From positions 1 to 41,281 of IMG/VR virus record IMGVR_UViG_3300025910_000016: DNA of 41,281 nucleotides; one strand, written 5' to 3'. The notes beneath the pieces were generated by a model, which saw nothing but the letters and a program-made list of their open reading frames with translations, was not told where the DNA came from and did no database searches. Below are positions 19,965 to 28,416 of this stretch, in pieces. Source of the DNA: a virus. Both the position numbers and the translations under genes were made by a program. Numbering within the stretch: the first letter of the stretch is position 1; every line of letters begins with the position of its first letter.

Positions 19965-21634
19965 TATTGAGCTATCTCCCTCCCCCATCCACTCTTCCTC
20001 CTGGCTCGATCGTAGATTCATATCGCCGCGATAGCGGTGGCATGCGCCAGGACAAATCCACTGATCAACAACTCACTGAGCTCGAAGCCTACTGCAAAGA
20101 GCATAACCTGGTGCACCGTCACTGCTTTGTAGATGAAGCCAAATCAGGCAAATCGACTGCAGGCCGTGATGACTTCAACCGCATGATCGAAACGTATGAA
20201 ATCCCGTCGAACCGCCCAGTTGGTCTTCTCCTCTGGAATTATGCCCGCTTTGCCCGTGACATCGACGATGCCCAGTTCAACAAGATCCGCTTGCGCCAAT
20301 GGGGCATCACCGTTCATTCCCTCAATGATCAGATCCCTGAAGGTGATTATGGCCGCGTCATAGAATTCCTCATCGATGTTTCCAACGAAGAAAAACGCAA
20401 ACAGACCTCCATCGATGCCAAGCGCGGTCTTTGGGATCTTGTTCAAAAATATGGCTGCGTGCCAGGCATCCCCCCACGTGGCTTCAAACGAGAACCTGTG
20501 AATCTCGGTCCCCGCCGCGATAAGACCGAACACATTGCCCATCGCTGGGTTCCGGATCCCGAATGGACTCCCCGAATCAAACGCGCCTTCCAGATGAAAG
20601 CGGAAGGCGCAACGCTCCTGCAGATCCACAAAGAAACCCACATCTACAACGCACTCAATTCCTATCGCACGTTTTTTTCCAACGAACTGTATATTGGTAT
20701 CCTGCACTTTGGTGGCCACGTGGTCCAACATTACTGCGATCCGATCGTGGATCTCCCCACCTGGGACGCGATCCAGAAGATTCAATCACTCCATGCGAAC
20801 CGTCAGCATGTGACCGCCAAAAACAGCCTTCACCCTCGCCGCAAATCTGAAGCTGCCACTTACCTGCTCTCAGGCATCGGATATTGCGCCAGGTGCGGCT
20901 CCCCACTCTGGGGCATGTCCTCCAAACAACGCTCAGGCTCCTACTACTATCGCTATGCCTGCACCAAAGCCAAGCGCCAGCGTGATTGTGATCTTCAGCC
21001 CATCCCAGCCCGCGCCCTCGAGGCTCTAGTGATCAGTGAGCTCACTCACTGGTTTGAACATCCCGATAACCTTCGAGACCTGCTCGAAGCCAGTCAACAA
21101 TTTGACGCACAATTTGCCACCAGGCAAAAGGCAGCTGCCAAAGAGATCCAAAAAGACCTGGGCGCTGTTCGCAGGTCTATTGTCAACGTCACAGATGCAA
21201 TCTCTCAGCTGAAGAACAAAAAGAGCAAAGCCCTCCTGGCCAAGCTGGAATCCCTCGAATCGGAAGAGACCGATCTCGAAACCCGCCTGGAAAAGGTCAA
21301 GACCCAAACTCCAGTTGTTCCTCCCCCACTCACTGAAGAACAGATCCTGTTCCTGTCAAAACGCCTGGTCACGGAGCTCAACACCAAGGACCCAGCCACC
21401 CAACGAAGAGTCCTGCTGGCCACCATTCACGCCGTCACCGTGGACCGCACTGGCAGCTACGGTTACTGCCACATTGACCTGAAGCACCGCCCACGCGAAA
21501 CCCAGGCCCCTGAAGAGCCTGGAGGGCAATGGTATACTGTATCTATATCTCGTGCCCCTGTGGGGGCACATCTCTATAGACGCAGTATTGAATTCGAATT
21601 TACGATCGCAACAAAAAAATCCCACTCTGTGTGA
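19955..21634 (+). CDS. large serine recombinase (probable phage integrase)
   Basis: A 559-aa protein with the three parts of large serine integrases. The catalytic domain (residues about 18-155) has SYRRDSGG, with Ser27 the probable nucleophile, and YARFARDIDD with the active-site Arg. The recombinase domain follows (about 165-300: VPGIPPRGFKRE ... LYIGILHFGGHVV). A zinc ribbon with a coiled coil completes it (CARCGSPLWG ... CTKAKRQRDC; AVRRSIVNVTDAISQLKNKK). It should insert the phage at an attB site and, with a directionality factor not identified here, excise it. I could not locate attP. A terminator overlaps its last codons. Confidence 0.85.
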   Translation: MDLILSYLPPPSTLPPGSIVDSYRRDSGGMRQDKSTDQQLTELEAYCKEHNLVHRHCFVDEAKSGKSTAGRDDFNRMIETYEIPSNRPVGLLLWNYARFARDIDDAQFNKIRLRQWGITVHSLNDQIPEGDYGRVIEFLIDVSNEEKRKQTSIDAKRGLWDLVQKYGCVPGIPPRGFKREPVNLGPRRDKTEHIAHRWVPDPEWTPRIKRAFQMKAEGATLLQIHKETHIYNALNSYRTFFSNELYIGILHFGGHVVQHYCDPIVDLPTWDAIQKIQSLHANRQHVTAKNSLHPRRKSEAATYLLSGIGYCARCGSPLWGMSSKQRSGSYYYRYACTKAKRQRDCDLQPIPARALEALVISELTHWFEHPDNLRDLLEASQQFDAQFATRQKAAAKEIQKDLGAVRRSIVNVTDAISQLKNKKSKALLAKLESLESEETDLETRLEKVKTQTPVVPPPLTEEQILFLSKRLVTELNTKDPATQRRVLLATIHAVTVDRTGSYGYCHIDLKHRPRETQAPEEPGGQWYTVSISRAPVGAHLYRRSIEFEFTIATKKSHSV

Positions 21635-21648
21635 GTGGGATCTGTTTT
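21613..21648. terminator. bidirectional Rho-independent terminator between the two converging operons
   Basis: ATCCCACTC (21619-21627) and GAGTGGGAT (21633-21641) form a perfect 9-bp stem with a 5-nt loop. Read leftward, seven T follow the stem, so it ends the late operon. Read rightward, TCTGTTTT follows, a weaker stop for the integrase operon. The left arm lies inside the last codons of the serine recombinase. Confidence 0.85.
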
Positions 21649-21656
21649 AACTCCGC

Positions 21657-22667
21657 TCATAATGCTATATTTCCATTCAAAACATATTGGTCATTGGTGG
21701 CCCATGTCATTGGAATGGTGGTGGAAAGCGAGTTGTGTGCAAGGTATGTTCCAGATGCATTCAAGGCTTTGACGTACACATTTCGCCCTGCGTCGTAAAC
21801 CAATGCGCCGTGATAAATTGCTGGGGCTGATTGATCGTAAAACGTGGCACCACCAAGTTGACTCAGGTCTGCCAAGCCTGCGTGCGATGCAGGGGTAATG
21901 GGGACGGAGCAAAACGAATCCGCCATTGCGCTGGTTGAGCCAAACACCAACGCCACGCGGAAAAACATATGTCGACCAACAATCTTATATTTCCCGGTCA
22001 GAGTGCCATTCCCAACGGTGATCGCCGAAAAGACCGGAGTGTAAGTGCATTCATCTGTTTCATAAATGGGTCGATTGATCACGGCGCTTGTTGGAATGGA
22101 CCAGTTATAAGCCGCAGCTGCTGAGAGTTGGGCTCGAAAACGACCAATCACCACGCAGTCATCGGTAGATGCAGGTTGTGAAGAATACGCTGCATAATGG
22201 TCATCGGTCGCAGTGGTGGAAAACTCTGAATAAAGCCTTGCATATGGAATGCGCGAGACGAGGAGAACGAGTGCCCCTGCTGAAGTCTTAAAAGATAGGT
22301 ATGGAAAAAAATCAATGTCTTTCGCCGCTAGTTCTGCGCCTCCAGCATTGAATGTATTTGTTCCTGCGTTGATCGTCACAGATAACGCCGACGTAATCCT
22401 TCTAAAGGAACCACCAATCCACACCGAAACAGGATCTGAAGCAGAGGGATCTCCGCCCGCCTTGGTCTTGATGGCCAGAGTCAAATTGTTGCTGCCAATC
22501 GTCGGGCTGAGCTTGCCATTGTACATCCATCCTTCGGGCAAAAGATTCAAATCCCCGAGCTGTATTTCCTGCGTCTGCAACGTGCCGCTGTCAACCAACG
22601 CCAGGAAATCGCTTCCAACTGGCGAAGTATTATTTATTAGCTGCGAAATCTTCTCATCAGTTGGCAT
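21657..22667 (-). CDS. tail fibre / receptor-binding protein
   Basis: A 336-aa protein. Its N-terminus (MPTDEKISQLINNTSPVGSD) is the short KISQL-type motif by which many fibres attach to the tail. The middle is beta-rich and repetitive, and the C-terminal 140 residues (ECTYTPVFSAITVGNGTLTG then KYKIVGRHMFFRVALVF) form the usual receptor-binding beta-sandwich of siphophages and prophages. Last gene of the late operon. GGAGG lies before the ATG. No chaperone gene follows. Host range is expected to depend on it and on the LamG domain of the neighbour. Confidence 0.8.
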   Translation of the reverse strand: MPTDEKISQLINNTSPVGSDFLALVDSGTLQTQEIQLGDLNLLPEGWMYNGKLSPTIGSNNLTLAIKTKAGGDPSASDPVSVWIGGSFRRITSALSVTINAGTNTFNAGGAELAAKDIDFFPYLSFKTSAGALVLLVSRIPYARLYSEFSTTATDDHYAAYSSQPASTDDCVVIGRFRAQLSAAAAYNWSIPTSAVINRPIYETDECTYTPVFSAITVGNGTLTGKYKIVGRHMFFRVALVFGSTSAMADSFCSVPITPASHAGLADLSQLGGATFYDQSAPAIYHGALVYDAGRNVYVKALNASGTYLAHNSLSTTIPMTWATNDQYVLNGNIAL

Positions 22668-22680
22668 GGTGCCTCCTTAT

Positions 22681-24969
22681 CTAAAACGCCCTTCCAATGG
22701 GGCTATCGTTGGGAGTTCCAATGAAACCAAATACATTGTCTCTCACCTTCAGGTTGATATTTAATGGCTGATTGATGTAGGATGAAAGGCGGTCCGTTGA
22801 CACCACTGGAGCCTGGAACACCAACCCACTTTCAGGACTCGTGAGGATCGTGGCATCTGGCGTCCCGCTGTTATAGAGCTGAGTAACTTCAGATGAGCTG
22901 AGAATCTTGTTGTAAACACGCAGGTCCTTGATCAGTCCCAGCCATGTGGCAGTCAGCTCTGCCCCAGCCTCATAAAGGTTGCCCATCACAAAGTGCTGTC
23001 CCGTTTCGGGCGTTCTCGTGCCGCCTGGAGTATTCGAGCCAACCGCATTGAATGTCTGCGAGACTGCATTCTTGTACAGAATAGGTTGAGCTGGTGAAGG
23101 TGACCACACCGAAACATTCTGCGTCAAAACAAGGTGCACCAGGCTGCCATCGTTGGGCATCACATTACTGGCCGTCGAGTAGAACGCAGTTGTGGTACCA
23201 GCGCCCGTCTGCACAATCGATAGCGAGATATTGAAAGTGACACTATCGATGAAGAACCTGAATACATTCCCGAACGCTACAATGGATGTGTTGTTGAAGG
23301 TTTGTGGGAGAGCAGTCAACCATACCGAGATGCTTCGTTTACTCAGATCGGAAATGTCAGAAAGTGCACCGAAGTCAACTGCATCATGACCGTTACTGGC
23401 AATGCCACTGTATTCCAATCCAATTGCCGTAAGACCTTTCATAAGTGTCTTGTGCTCCTTCACGATCCACGCATATCGGATAAATCCTGCGGGATTGATA
23501 CTGAACTCAATGCCCTGAATGTAAGCATTGAAATCTTTTTCAACCACATCATCCACCAGATGAAAATAAGAACCACTGCCTAGGTTCAAAAAGGCTTGCA
23601 TGTGGTTGTAGGAGCGATTAGCAACCATGTGGATTTTTTTCACCACCAGGCGCGGGTTGCTTTCTAGCTCAATGACTTTTTTGGCAAGTGCTGTTCCATC
23701 TCCGAGTGTGCTCTGGTATTCCTGGTTGAGCATTTCAGTAACTTCTTCATTAACCTCAATAGATATATCATCCTTCTCAACGTGCGTGATCGGGTTGGGT
23801 GTATAAATGCCATAGCCTCGCGTGTTGTACTTGGTGATCCAGATCCCGCCCGTATCAGTGTTCTTGACCTGGTGAGTGAATCCTTCTGTTCCGTAGGAAA
23901 TAGAGACGAGTTGCACAGCGCTCGTTTTATTTGTGCCGCTTCCATCGCTGGCCGTGTTTGCAAGATAGTCGGTGGTCGCAACAGGGGTGATCATGTTCTG
24001 TCCCCTGCATGCCTCTCCGCCCACGGGGTTTGCATAATTACCTTTCAATTCATACGTGATCCCGCTTCCGATAAAGATCGGTGTATCTAACTGAAACAGA
24101 ATCTGAGGAGATGTATCGACGCGTCTGGGGTTTGCCTGAACAGTCAAATAGTTGATCACATCATGGCCATACTCGACATCCGTTCCCACCATCGTTTCAT
24201 CAGCTTCATAGCTTTGTACCTCATTGAGAAGGATTTTTCCCCCATCTTCTTTCAACAGATACGCACCATCTTCCTTGAGCAGTTTTCCTGAGTTGCCTGG
24301 GCTTTTGGGTATCGTATCCAGTGGTTTCCAGCCATGCCGATGATGCCGATCTTCGAAGACCAGCTTCACACCACCATCCCCGCCTTGCTTAAGATAAATG
24401 TACCCAGCATCCGAGAATGCAACCTTCGTAAACTCAGACATGGCTTTTGTTTTGCTGGTGACGGTATCGAGCGCAGTGGGAAAAAGACTAACCCCTTCGT
24501 CGAACTGAGTGTTGATGTAATTGGACATCCTGGAAACCACATATTCCAAAATCTGTTTCCCCTTATAGTTGGTCACCACACCAGGGTTCACAATTGGGTG
24601 TGTAGCTGCGTGTTCCATCCAGTCCACCACCGTGATCGTGATGAAGTTGGCGCTTTGCGCAAAGGTCGGAATATTGAGGTCACCCAACTTCCCCTCGATA
24701 TAGTAACGCACCTTCTCGAAAACGATCTCCAGCACGATCCGAACCCCCTTGCCCCATCCGGAGAGCGCTTGTGAGTGCCCAGGCGTGAACTTGTTGGTGG
24801 TATTGTCAAGGATGATCGTCAATGTTCCAGTCTGAGCCACCAGGTCTAAAGGCTTATTGCTATTCATGCCCAATCTGCCATTAATCTCTCCCAACACATA
24901 CGAGGTCAGATCAAACTGATCAGGCACATAAGCATAAATATGATGGCTATCAGGGTACACATCGGTCAT
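22681..24969 (-). CDS. tail-tip/baseplate protein with C-terminal LamG-like lectin domain
   Basis: A 762-aa protein. The first 480 residues (LTSYVLGEINGRLGMN, TLTIILDNTTNKFTPG, ITITVVDWMEHAATHP) resemble distal-tail/tail-hub proteins. Residues about 500-700 form a LamG/concanavalin-like domain: KRSISVWLTALPQTFNN, FRFFIDSVTFNISLSI, SLVHLVLTQNVSVW, and the usual end GLIKDLRVYNKILSSSEVTQ. LamG domains bind sugars or proteins. It therefore probably combines tail-tip structure with host attachment. Its start overlaps the tape-measure stop as ATGA. Confidence 0.75.
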   Translation of the reverse strand: MTDVYPDSHHIYAYVPDQFDLTSYVLGEINGRLGMNSNKPLDLVAQTGTLTIILDNTTNKFTPGHSQALSGWGKGVRIVLEIVFEKVRYYIEGKLGDLNIPTFAQSANFITITVVDWMEHAATHPIVNPGVVTNYKGKQILEYVVSRMSNYINTQFDEGVSLFPTALDTVTSKTKAMSEFTKVAFSDAGYIYLKQGGDGGVKLVFEDRHHRHGWKPLDTIPKSPGNSGKLLKEDGAYLLKEDGGKILLNEVQSYEADETMVGTDVEYGHDVINYLTVQANPRRVDTSPQILFQLDTPIFIGSGITYELKGNYANPVGGEACRGQNMITPVATTDYLANTASDGSGTNKTSAVQLVSISYGTEGFTHQVKNTDTGGIWITKYNTRGYGIYTPNPITHVEKDDISIEVNEEVTEMLNQEYQSTLGDGTALAKKVIELESNPRLVVKKIHMVANRSYNHMQAFLNLGSGSYFHLVDDVVEKDFNAYIQGIEFSINPAGFIRYAWIVKEHKTLMKGLTAIGLEYSGIASNGHDAVDFGALSDISDLSKRSISVWLTALPQTFNNTSIVAFGNVFRFFIDSVTFNISLSIVQTGAGTTTAFYSTASNVMPNDGSLVHLVLTQNVSVWSPSPAQPILYKNAVSQTFNAVGSNTPGGTRTPETGQHFVMGNLYEAGAELTATWLGLIKDLRVYNKILSSSEVTQLYNSGTPDATILTSPESGLVFQAPVVSTDRLSSYINQPLNINLKVRDNVFGFIGTPNDSPIGRAF

Positions 24970-26804
24970 TTCATCACCTGTACGACCATATCTCGAATCA
25001 CTCTACCTAACTTGTTTTCGTCTAAAGTGGGCTTGTTCGCAATCTGCTTCAGCAAAGTAAGTGCTTGGTCACTATTGAGTCCACCGCCGCCCACGCCCGC
25101 TGCGCTCAAGCCTGGCACCGTTGCTGCGTCTGGCACTAACTGCCCAAAGCTTGGTTTCAACAATTTGTCAATGCTCTCTCCAAAGCCTGATGCAGTCCCT
25201 GCACCCATCTCCCAGCCCACCTTATATTTGAAGACCTTGGATTCACTATGTATTCCCAGGAATCCCTGCACCGCATCGAGAGCGGCCTGTGCAGCTTTCT
25301 TGGCTGCGTCAACGATGAATTTGAGGCTTGCTGTGATACCCGCTGCAATACCTTTTACGATATTTTTCCCCACATCGCCCCAATTAATAGTCTTGAAATA
25401 ATTCAGGGCATTGGTCACCAGGTTCACGAGTGCAGCTTTGATGTTCGTCCAAGCCAGCTTGATGATGCCCACGATCGCTGCCCAGGCCATATCCCACGCC
25501 TGGCGCATCAGCTCACCAAAGCGACGCCAGTCACCGTTGAAGGCCGCCTGCCACGCCGCCATGATCGTCTTGATTAAGGTCAAAACAAATTGGATCGCTG
25601 GTTGCAAGCTTTGCCATGTACTTTTGATGGAGGCAACTCCAGCGGAAAAGGCGCTTTTCAACCATGCCCAAACAGCCGCGGTCTTTTCTTGGATGCCTCC
25701 CCAATTATTCTTCCACGCCAGGTACAACAATGCCACAACAGCGATGATCGCCAGGATCGGCAAAATAATTGGAGCTATGGCAGCCAGCATCGCACCCAGC
25801 GCGGGTAACACAGTTCCAGTGATCACCGTCCCAATCGTTCCCAGTAGGGGTCCAAGGGTCCCTGCCACAGTAATGATCGATCCGATCGCACTTGTCACTG
25901 AACCAACGATGATCAGCAAAGGTCCCACGGCTGCCACCAGGGCAAGCACGATCACAATAGTTTTTTGCATCCCTGGCGACAACTGTGAAAACTTCGTGAT
26001 GAGCCCGCTGATGAAGTGCACAGCTTGGAGTGCATAAGGCAACAACTGCTGACCCAATGCCGCGGCAGCATCGGTCATTTCCGCCTTCATAATACGCGTG
26101 GAGTTTGCCAGCCCATCTGACGTCCGTGCAAAATCTCCCTGGGCTGTTGCAGTCTGCCCCATAATAATTGCGTAACGTACCTGCAGTTTCTGCGCTTCAG
26201 TGAGCGACTGAATGTTATCGCCAAAGCCAAGTTCCATTGCCTTTTGTTTGAGGATTACCTCGTTCATGGCAATGCCGAACTTCTTCAATGGCTCCACTTC
26301 ACCAGACATCCCCGATCTCAGAGCATTCAATACTTCGCTTGGATCCGCATTGTTGAAGCTGGCCAGATCGCTCGCCAGTTGCACCAGGCTCATGCTCATA
26401 TCCGCTGCAGGCTTTTGACCCAACCCCAGAGCAGTGAACAGATTGCCATACGTGCCAGCCGCTTCGAGCGCCTGTTGCTGGCTCTGGCCAAGTGCAGTGG
26501 CAGAGGTCTTGCTCCAGTCCAGCACCGAGTCCGACATATTCCCAAACACCACCTGCACCTTATTCTGTGTCTCACTCAGATCGCTTGCCGCATTGACTGC
26601 TAGAGCGCCCAATGCCACGATAGGCAGCGTCAATCCTGCCGTGGCTTTCTGTCCAACGCTCGTGATGCTCTTGCCCACGTTCTGAAGGTTTTTGCCAATT
26701 TCACTTGCAGTCTTTTTAGCCTTACCTTCAGCCTCAGTCATCGCACTGGTATAGTCTTTGGTATCACCGATCAGCTTAATAGCCAGCGTTGCAATGGTGG
26801 TCAT
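24966..26804 (-). CDS. tail tape measure protein
   Basis: A 612-aa protein of the TP901-type tape measure family. It has a coiled-coil N-terminus (YTSAMTEAEGKAKKTASE), the conserved region AASDLSETQNKVQVVFGN ... NALRSGMSGEVEPLKKFGI, then hydrophobic segments (MQKTIVIVLALVAAVGPLL; LGTIGTVITGTVLPALGAML) that enter the host membrane during DNA injection. The order after the tail chaperones and before the tail tip is the standard one. Length predicts a tail of roughly 90 nm by the usual 1.5 angstrom per residue. It overlaps both neighbours by 4 nt. Confidence 0.9.
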   Translation of the reverse strand: MTTIATLAIKLIGDTKDYTSAMTEAEGKAKKTASEIGKNLQNVGKSITSVGQKATAGLTLPIVALGALAVNAASDLSETQNKVQVVFGNMSDSVLDWSKTSATALGQSQQQALEAAGTYGNLFTALGLGQKPAADMSMSLVQLASDLASFNNADPSEVLNALRSGMSGEVEPLKKFGIAMNEVILKQKAMELGFGDNIQSLTEAQKLQVRYAIIMGQTATAQGDFARTSDGLANSTRIMKAEMTDAAAALGQQLLPYALQAVHFISGLITKFSQLSPGMQKTIVIVLALVAAVGPLLIIVGSVTSAIGSIITVAGTLGPLLGTIGTVITGTVLPALGAMLAAIAPIILPILAIIAVVALLYLAWKNNWGGIQEKTAAVWAWLKSAFSAGVASIKSTWQSLQPAIQFVLTLIKTIMAAWQAAFNGDWRRFGELMRQAWDMAWAAIVGIIKLAWTNIKAALVNLVTNALNYFKTINWGDVGKNIVKGIAAGITASLKFIVDAAKKAAQAALDAVQGFLGIHSESKVFKYKVGWEMGAGTASGFGESIDKLLKPSFGQLVPDAATVPGLSAAGVGGGGLNSDQALTLLKQIANKPTLDENKLGRVIRDMVVQVMK

Positions 26805-27154
26805 TGATGATTACCTCCCGTTGCATGCACCAAAGCGGTCATCATCGCGTCGATCGCAGCGATTGCATCTTCCTTGCTGATTGGCTCTTTCTTTTCGAAT
26901 TGCGGCATGAAATCTTCAACCTTGAACGGTGCTTCTGATTTGCCAGTCCATAACTGAAAAAGGATGTTGCCTAATGACGCAGTCTCGATGGCCATACGCA
27001 GATCTGCGCGCTCCTCGCCAAAAGGTTCCAGCTCCGCATACGAGATCCACTCCATGAACTGCTGGCCCGAAATGGAGGAGAGCATCGTATCCACGTTCGG
27101 GATCCCCAGCTCCTTTGCTAAGCGGTAGGCAAAGCGTCGCTGGGGATCTCGGAT
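26801..27154 (-). CDS. tail assembly chaperone T-domain, reached by -1 frameshift
   Basis: The downstream half of the chaperone pair (lambda GT analogue). In frame from the slippery site it reads IRDPQRRFAYRLAKELGIPN, then QFMEWISYAELEPFGEERAD, a typical T/DUF4035-like sequence. The frame is open from 27154 to 26801. A GTG at 27094 could be taken as a start but would remove the conserved Y-R-L-A-K-E-L-G part. Translation as a G-T fusion (about 250 aa) best explains the data. Chaperones of this kind keep the tape measure protein unfolded during tail assembly, and the fusion is not in the virion. Confidence 0.85.
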   Translation of the reverse strand: MRDPQRRFAYRLAKELGIPNVDTMLSSISGQQFMEWISYAELEPFGEERADLRMAIETASLGNILFQLWTGKSEAPFKVEDFMPQFEKKEPISKEDAIAAIDAMMTALVHATGGNHQ

Positions 27155-27534
27155 TTTTTTTCGGCCTCTTTCTTGGCAGTGTCGCTGAGACCACTCAACT
27201 CTTGTGCGATGTCACTCAGCCGCTTCATCACTGCTGCGCTCTTCTTGCCCAGTGCTTCAATGTCCTGCTTGCTGAATAGCGGCTTAAAATTTTCATCCAC
27301 CAGGGTCCGTTGTAGTAGCTCAGGCATAAAGTAATCCAAATGCAATTCCTTGAAGTTTCCTTTACCATCAACGGACACAAGCTTTGAGCTGAACGAGCTG
27401 GCTTCCTTGGCGTCTAAACCAGCCACGCGAACCATGCCAGGTTCACCATTTGCGTCTGGCCATTCTGGGACAGACACATCACGAAAAGGAATGTCATCTG
27501 CCGCAAGGATTTGGTCTTTCGTTAGAAAACCCAT
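27118..27534 (-). CDS. tail assembly chaperone G-type protein
   Basis: A 138-aa protein in the position of lambda G, between the tail tube and tape measure genes. GMVRVAGLDAKEASSFS and YFMPELLQRTLVDENFKPLF are recognisable parts of this family. Its tail (AKKEAEKKSEIPSDALPTA) contains the frameshift site, so the normal stop at 27118 is used by most ribosomes. ATG 27534 (a GTG precedes it in frame). GAGG lies upstream. Confidence 0.8.
   Translation of the reverse strand: MGFLTKDQILAADDIPFRDVSVPEWPDANGEPGMVRVAGLDAKEASSFSSKLVSVDGKGNFKELHLDYFMPELLQRTLVDENFKPLFSKQDIEALGKKSAAVMKRLSDIAQELSGLSDTAKKEAEKKSEIPSDALPTA
27154..27162 (-). promoter_or_regulatory. programmed -1 ribosomal frameshift site (A AAA AAA)
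   Basis: Frame 0 reads GAA AAA AAA TCC on the reverse strand, giving a run of eight A preceded by G. The heptamer A AAA AAA is the canonical bacterial slippery sequence, and a -1 slip joins the open T frame starting ATC CGA. It lies about 40 nt before the G stop codon. Confidence 0.85.
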
Positions 27535-27545
27535 CACATCCTCAC

Positions 27546-27974
27546 TTACGAGACGGTTACCGCGGCGCTGATCTTGATCGTAAACTCAGCCTCGAGCTTG
27601 CCATCCACGGGCGCAAGCCCTTTGAACTTCGTCAACAATCCAGCGAACGCAAACGTTTTGATTGAGCCAGGGAGAACCATCTTCCAGTTCTTCTTCGTGC
27701 GATTCAGGATCGCCGAAAGCAAACCAGTGGTTTCATCGTGAGTGGCGTTTGTAGCGCGCCAGTTGACTTTCCCTGAGATCTCACCACCTGAAAGTAAGGT
27801 ACCGATCACTTCTTCCCATCCACCACTATCATGGCTGGTGGCATCTTCTGTTTTGAGTGTGAGTTCAGGCAGGTTGAGCTCAGTCACTTCCACGATCGTG
27901 GTGAAGGTTTCGGGCCCGCCACCATCACCCATTTTCAATAGAGTCCCATAGCCTGGGATTGCTGATGTTGTCAT
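27546..27974 (-). CDS. major tail tube protein
   Basis: A 142-aa protein starting MTTSAIPGYGTLLKMG, with AAGGAG before the ATG. EVTELNLPELTLKTEDATSH and GGWEEVIGTLLSGGEISGKV are hallmark stretches of the siphophage tail tube family (phage tail tube protein, TTP). The closing strands LEAEFTIKISAAVTV are also typical. It polymerises around the tape measure. Genome position before the chaperones confirms the assignment. Confidence 0.85.
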   Translation of the reverse strand: MTTSAIPGYGTLLKMGDGGGPETFTTIVEVTELNLPELTLKTEDATSHDSGGWEEVIGTLLSGGEISGKVNWRATNATHDETTGLLSAILNRTKKNWKMVLPGSIKTFAFAGLLTKFKGLAPVDGKLEAEFTIKISAAVTVS

Positions 27975-27998
27975 AGAATATTCTCCTTGTTCTTTAAA

Positions 27999-28025
27999 TC
28001 CTTCGTGCTCTTTGTGCCCTTAGTG
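27999..28025. repeat. 9-bp tandem repeat, three units
   Basis: On the reverse strand CACTAAGGG, CACAAAGAG, CACGAAGGA: three adjacent 9-mers of the form CACNAAGRN. They fill the gap between the tail tube gene and the preceding gene. Similar phrases are frequent between genes of many environmental bacteria. Confidence 0.5.
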
Positions 28026-28033
28026 GTGAGGCA

Positions 28034-28396
28034 TTACACCTTGCGAATGATCGCAAACTTTACAGCCGTGTTGCTGGCTTCCAGGTAGAACTTTCCATCG
28101 GTCTGCTTCCAGCCCTCAGACTCGAATGGACCAAACACACCCACATCACCTGCAGCCAGTGAATAGGTTGTGATATCGCCAGTCCGTTTGCGGGCATCTC
28201 CGATCGAGGTGAGTGTCACCGTATAAGGTGAAGCTCCACTGTTCCAGGCGAGCACAATATCACCCGATTCCAGGGTGAACTGATTTTTATTGCCCACATC
28301 TGCCGCGGTGAAAACCACATCAGCTGTATCTGCAGTAATGGGCAAAGTGGGATACCCTCCCAGTGGGGTTGTTTTTGTCAAATCTGTTCTTGGCAT
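28034..28396 (-). CDS. small virion-associated beta-sandwich protein
   Basis: A 120-aa protein with GGAGG before the ATG. FTLESGDIVLAWNSGASPYT, TSIGDARKRTGDITTYSL, VFGPFESEGWKQTDGKFYL are strand-rich and resemble phage proteins encoded next to tail or capsid genes, often annotated only as structural. It might be a decoration or tail-terminator-associated protein. I know no function. Located in the head-tail junction cluster between the tail tube and a zinc-finger-like gene. Confidence 0.65.
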   Translation of the reverse strand: MPRTDLTKTTPLGGYPTLPITADTADVVFTAADVGNKNQFTLESGDIVLAWNSGASPYTVTLTSIGDARKRTGDITTYSLAAGDVGVFGPFESEGWKQTDGKFYLEASNTAVKFAIIRKV

Positions 28397-28416
28397 GTTA
28401 TTGATCCTCCTTCAGA

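Noticed and set aside
20144-20785. Minus-strand ORF of 213 aa
   Set aside because: Antisense to the catalytic and recombinase domains of the serine recombinase.
19955-21660. attP next to the serine recombinase
   Set aside because: The gene is flanked tightly on both sides (10-nt overlap upstream, terminator downstream), and no imperfect palindrome of att size stands out; I cannot place attP.
26916-27194. Minus-strand 92-aa ORF in the chaperone region
   Set aside because: It is the wrong frame: the -1 frame gives the conserved T-domain, whereas this one gives low-complexity Arg/Pro sequence.
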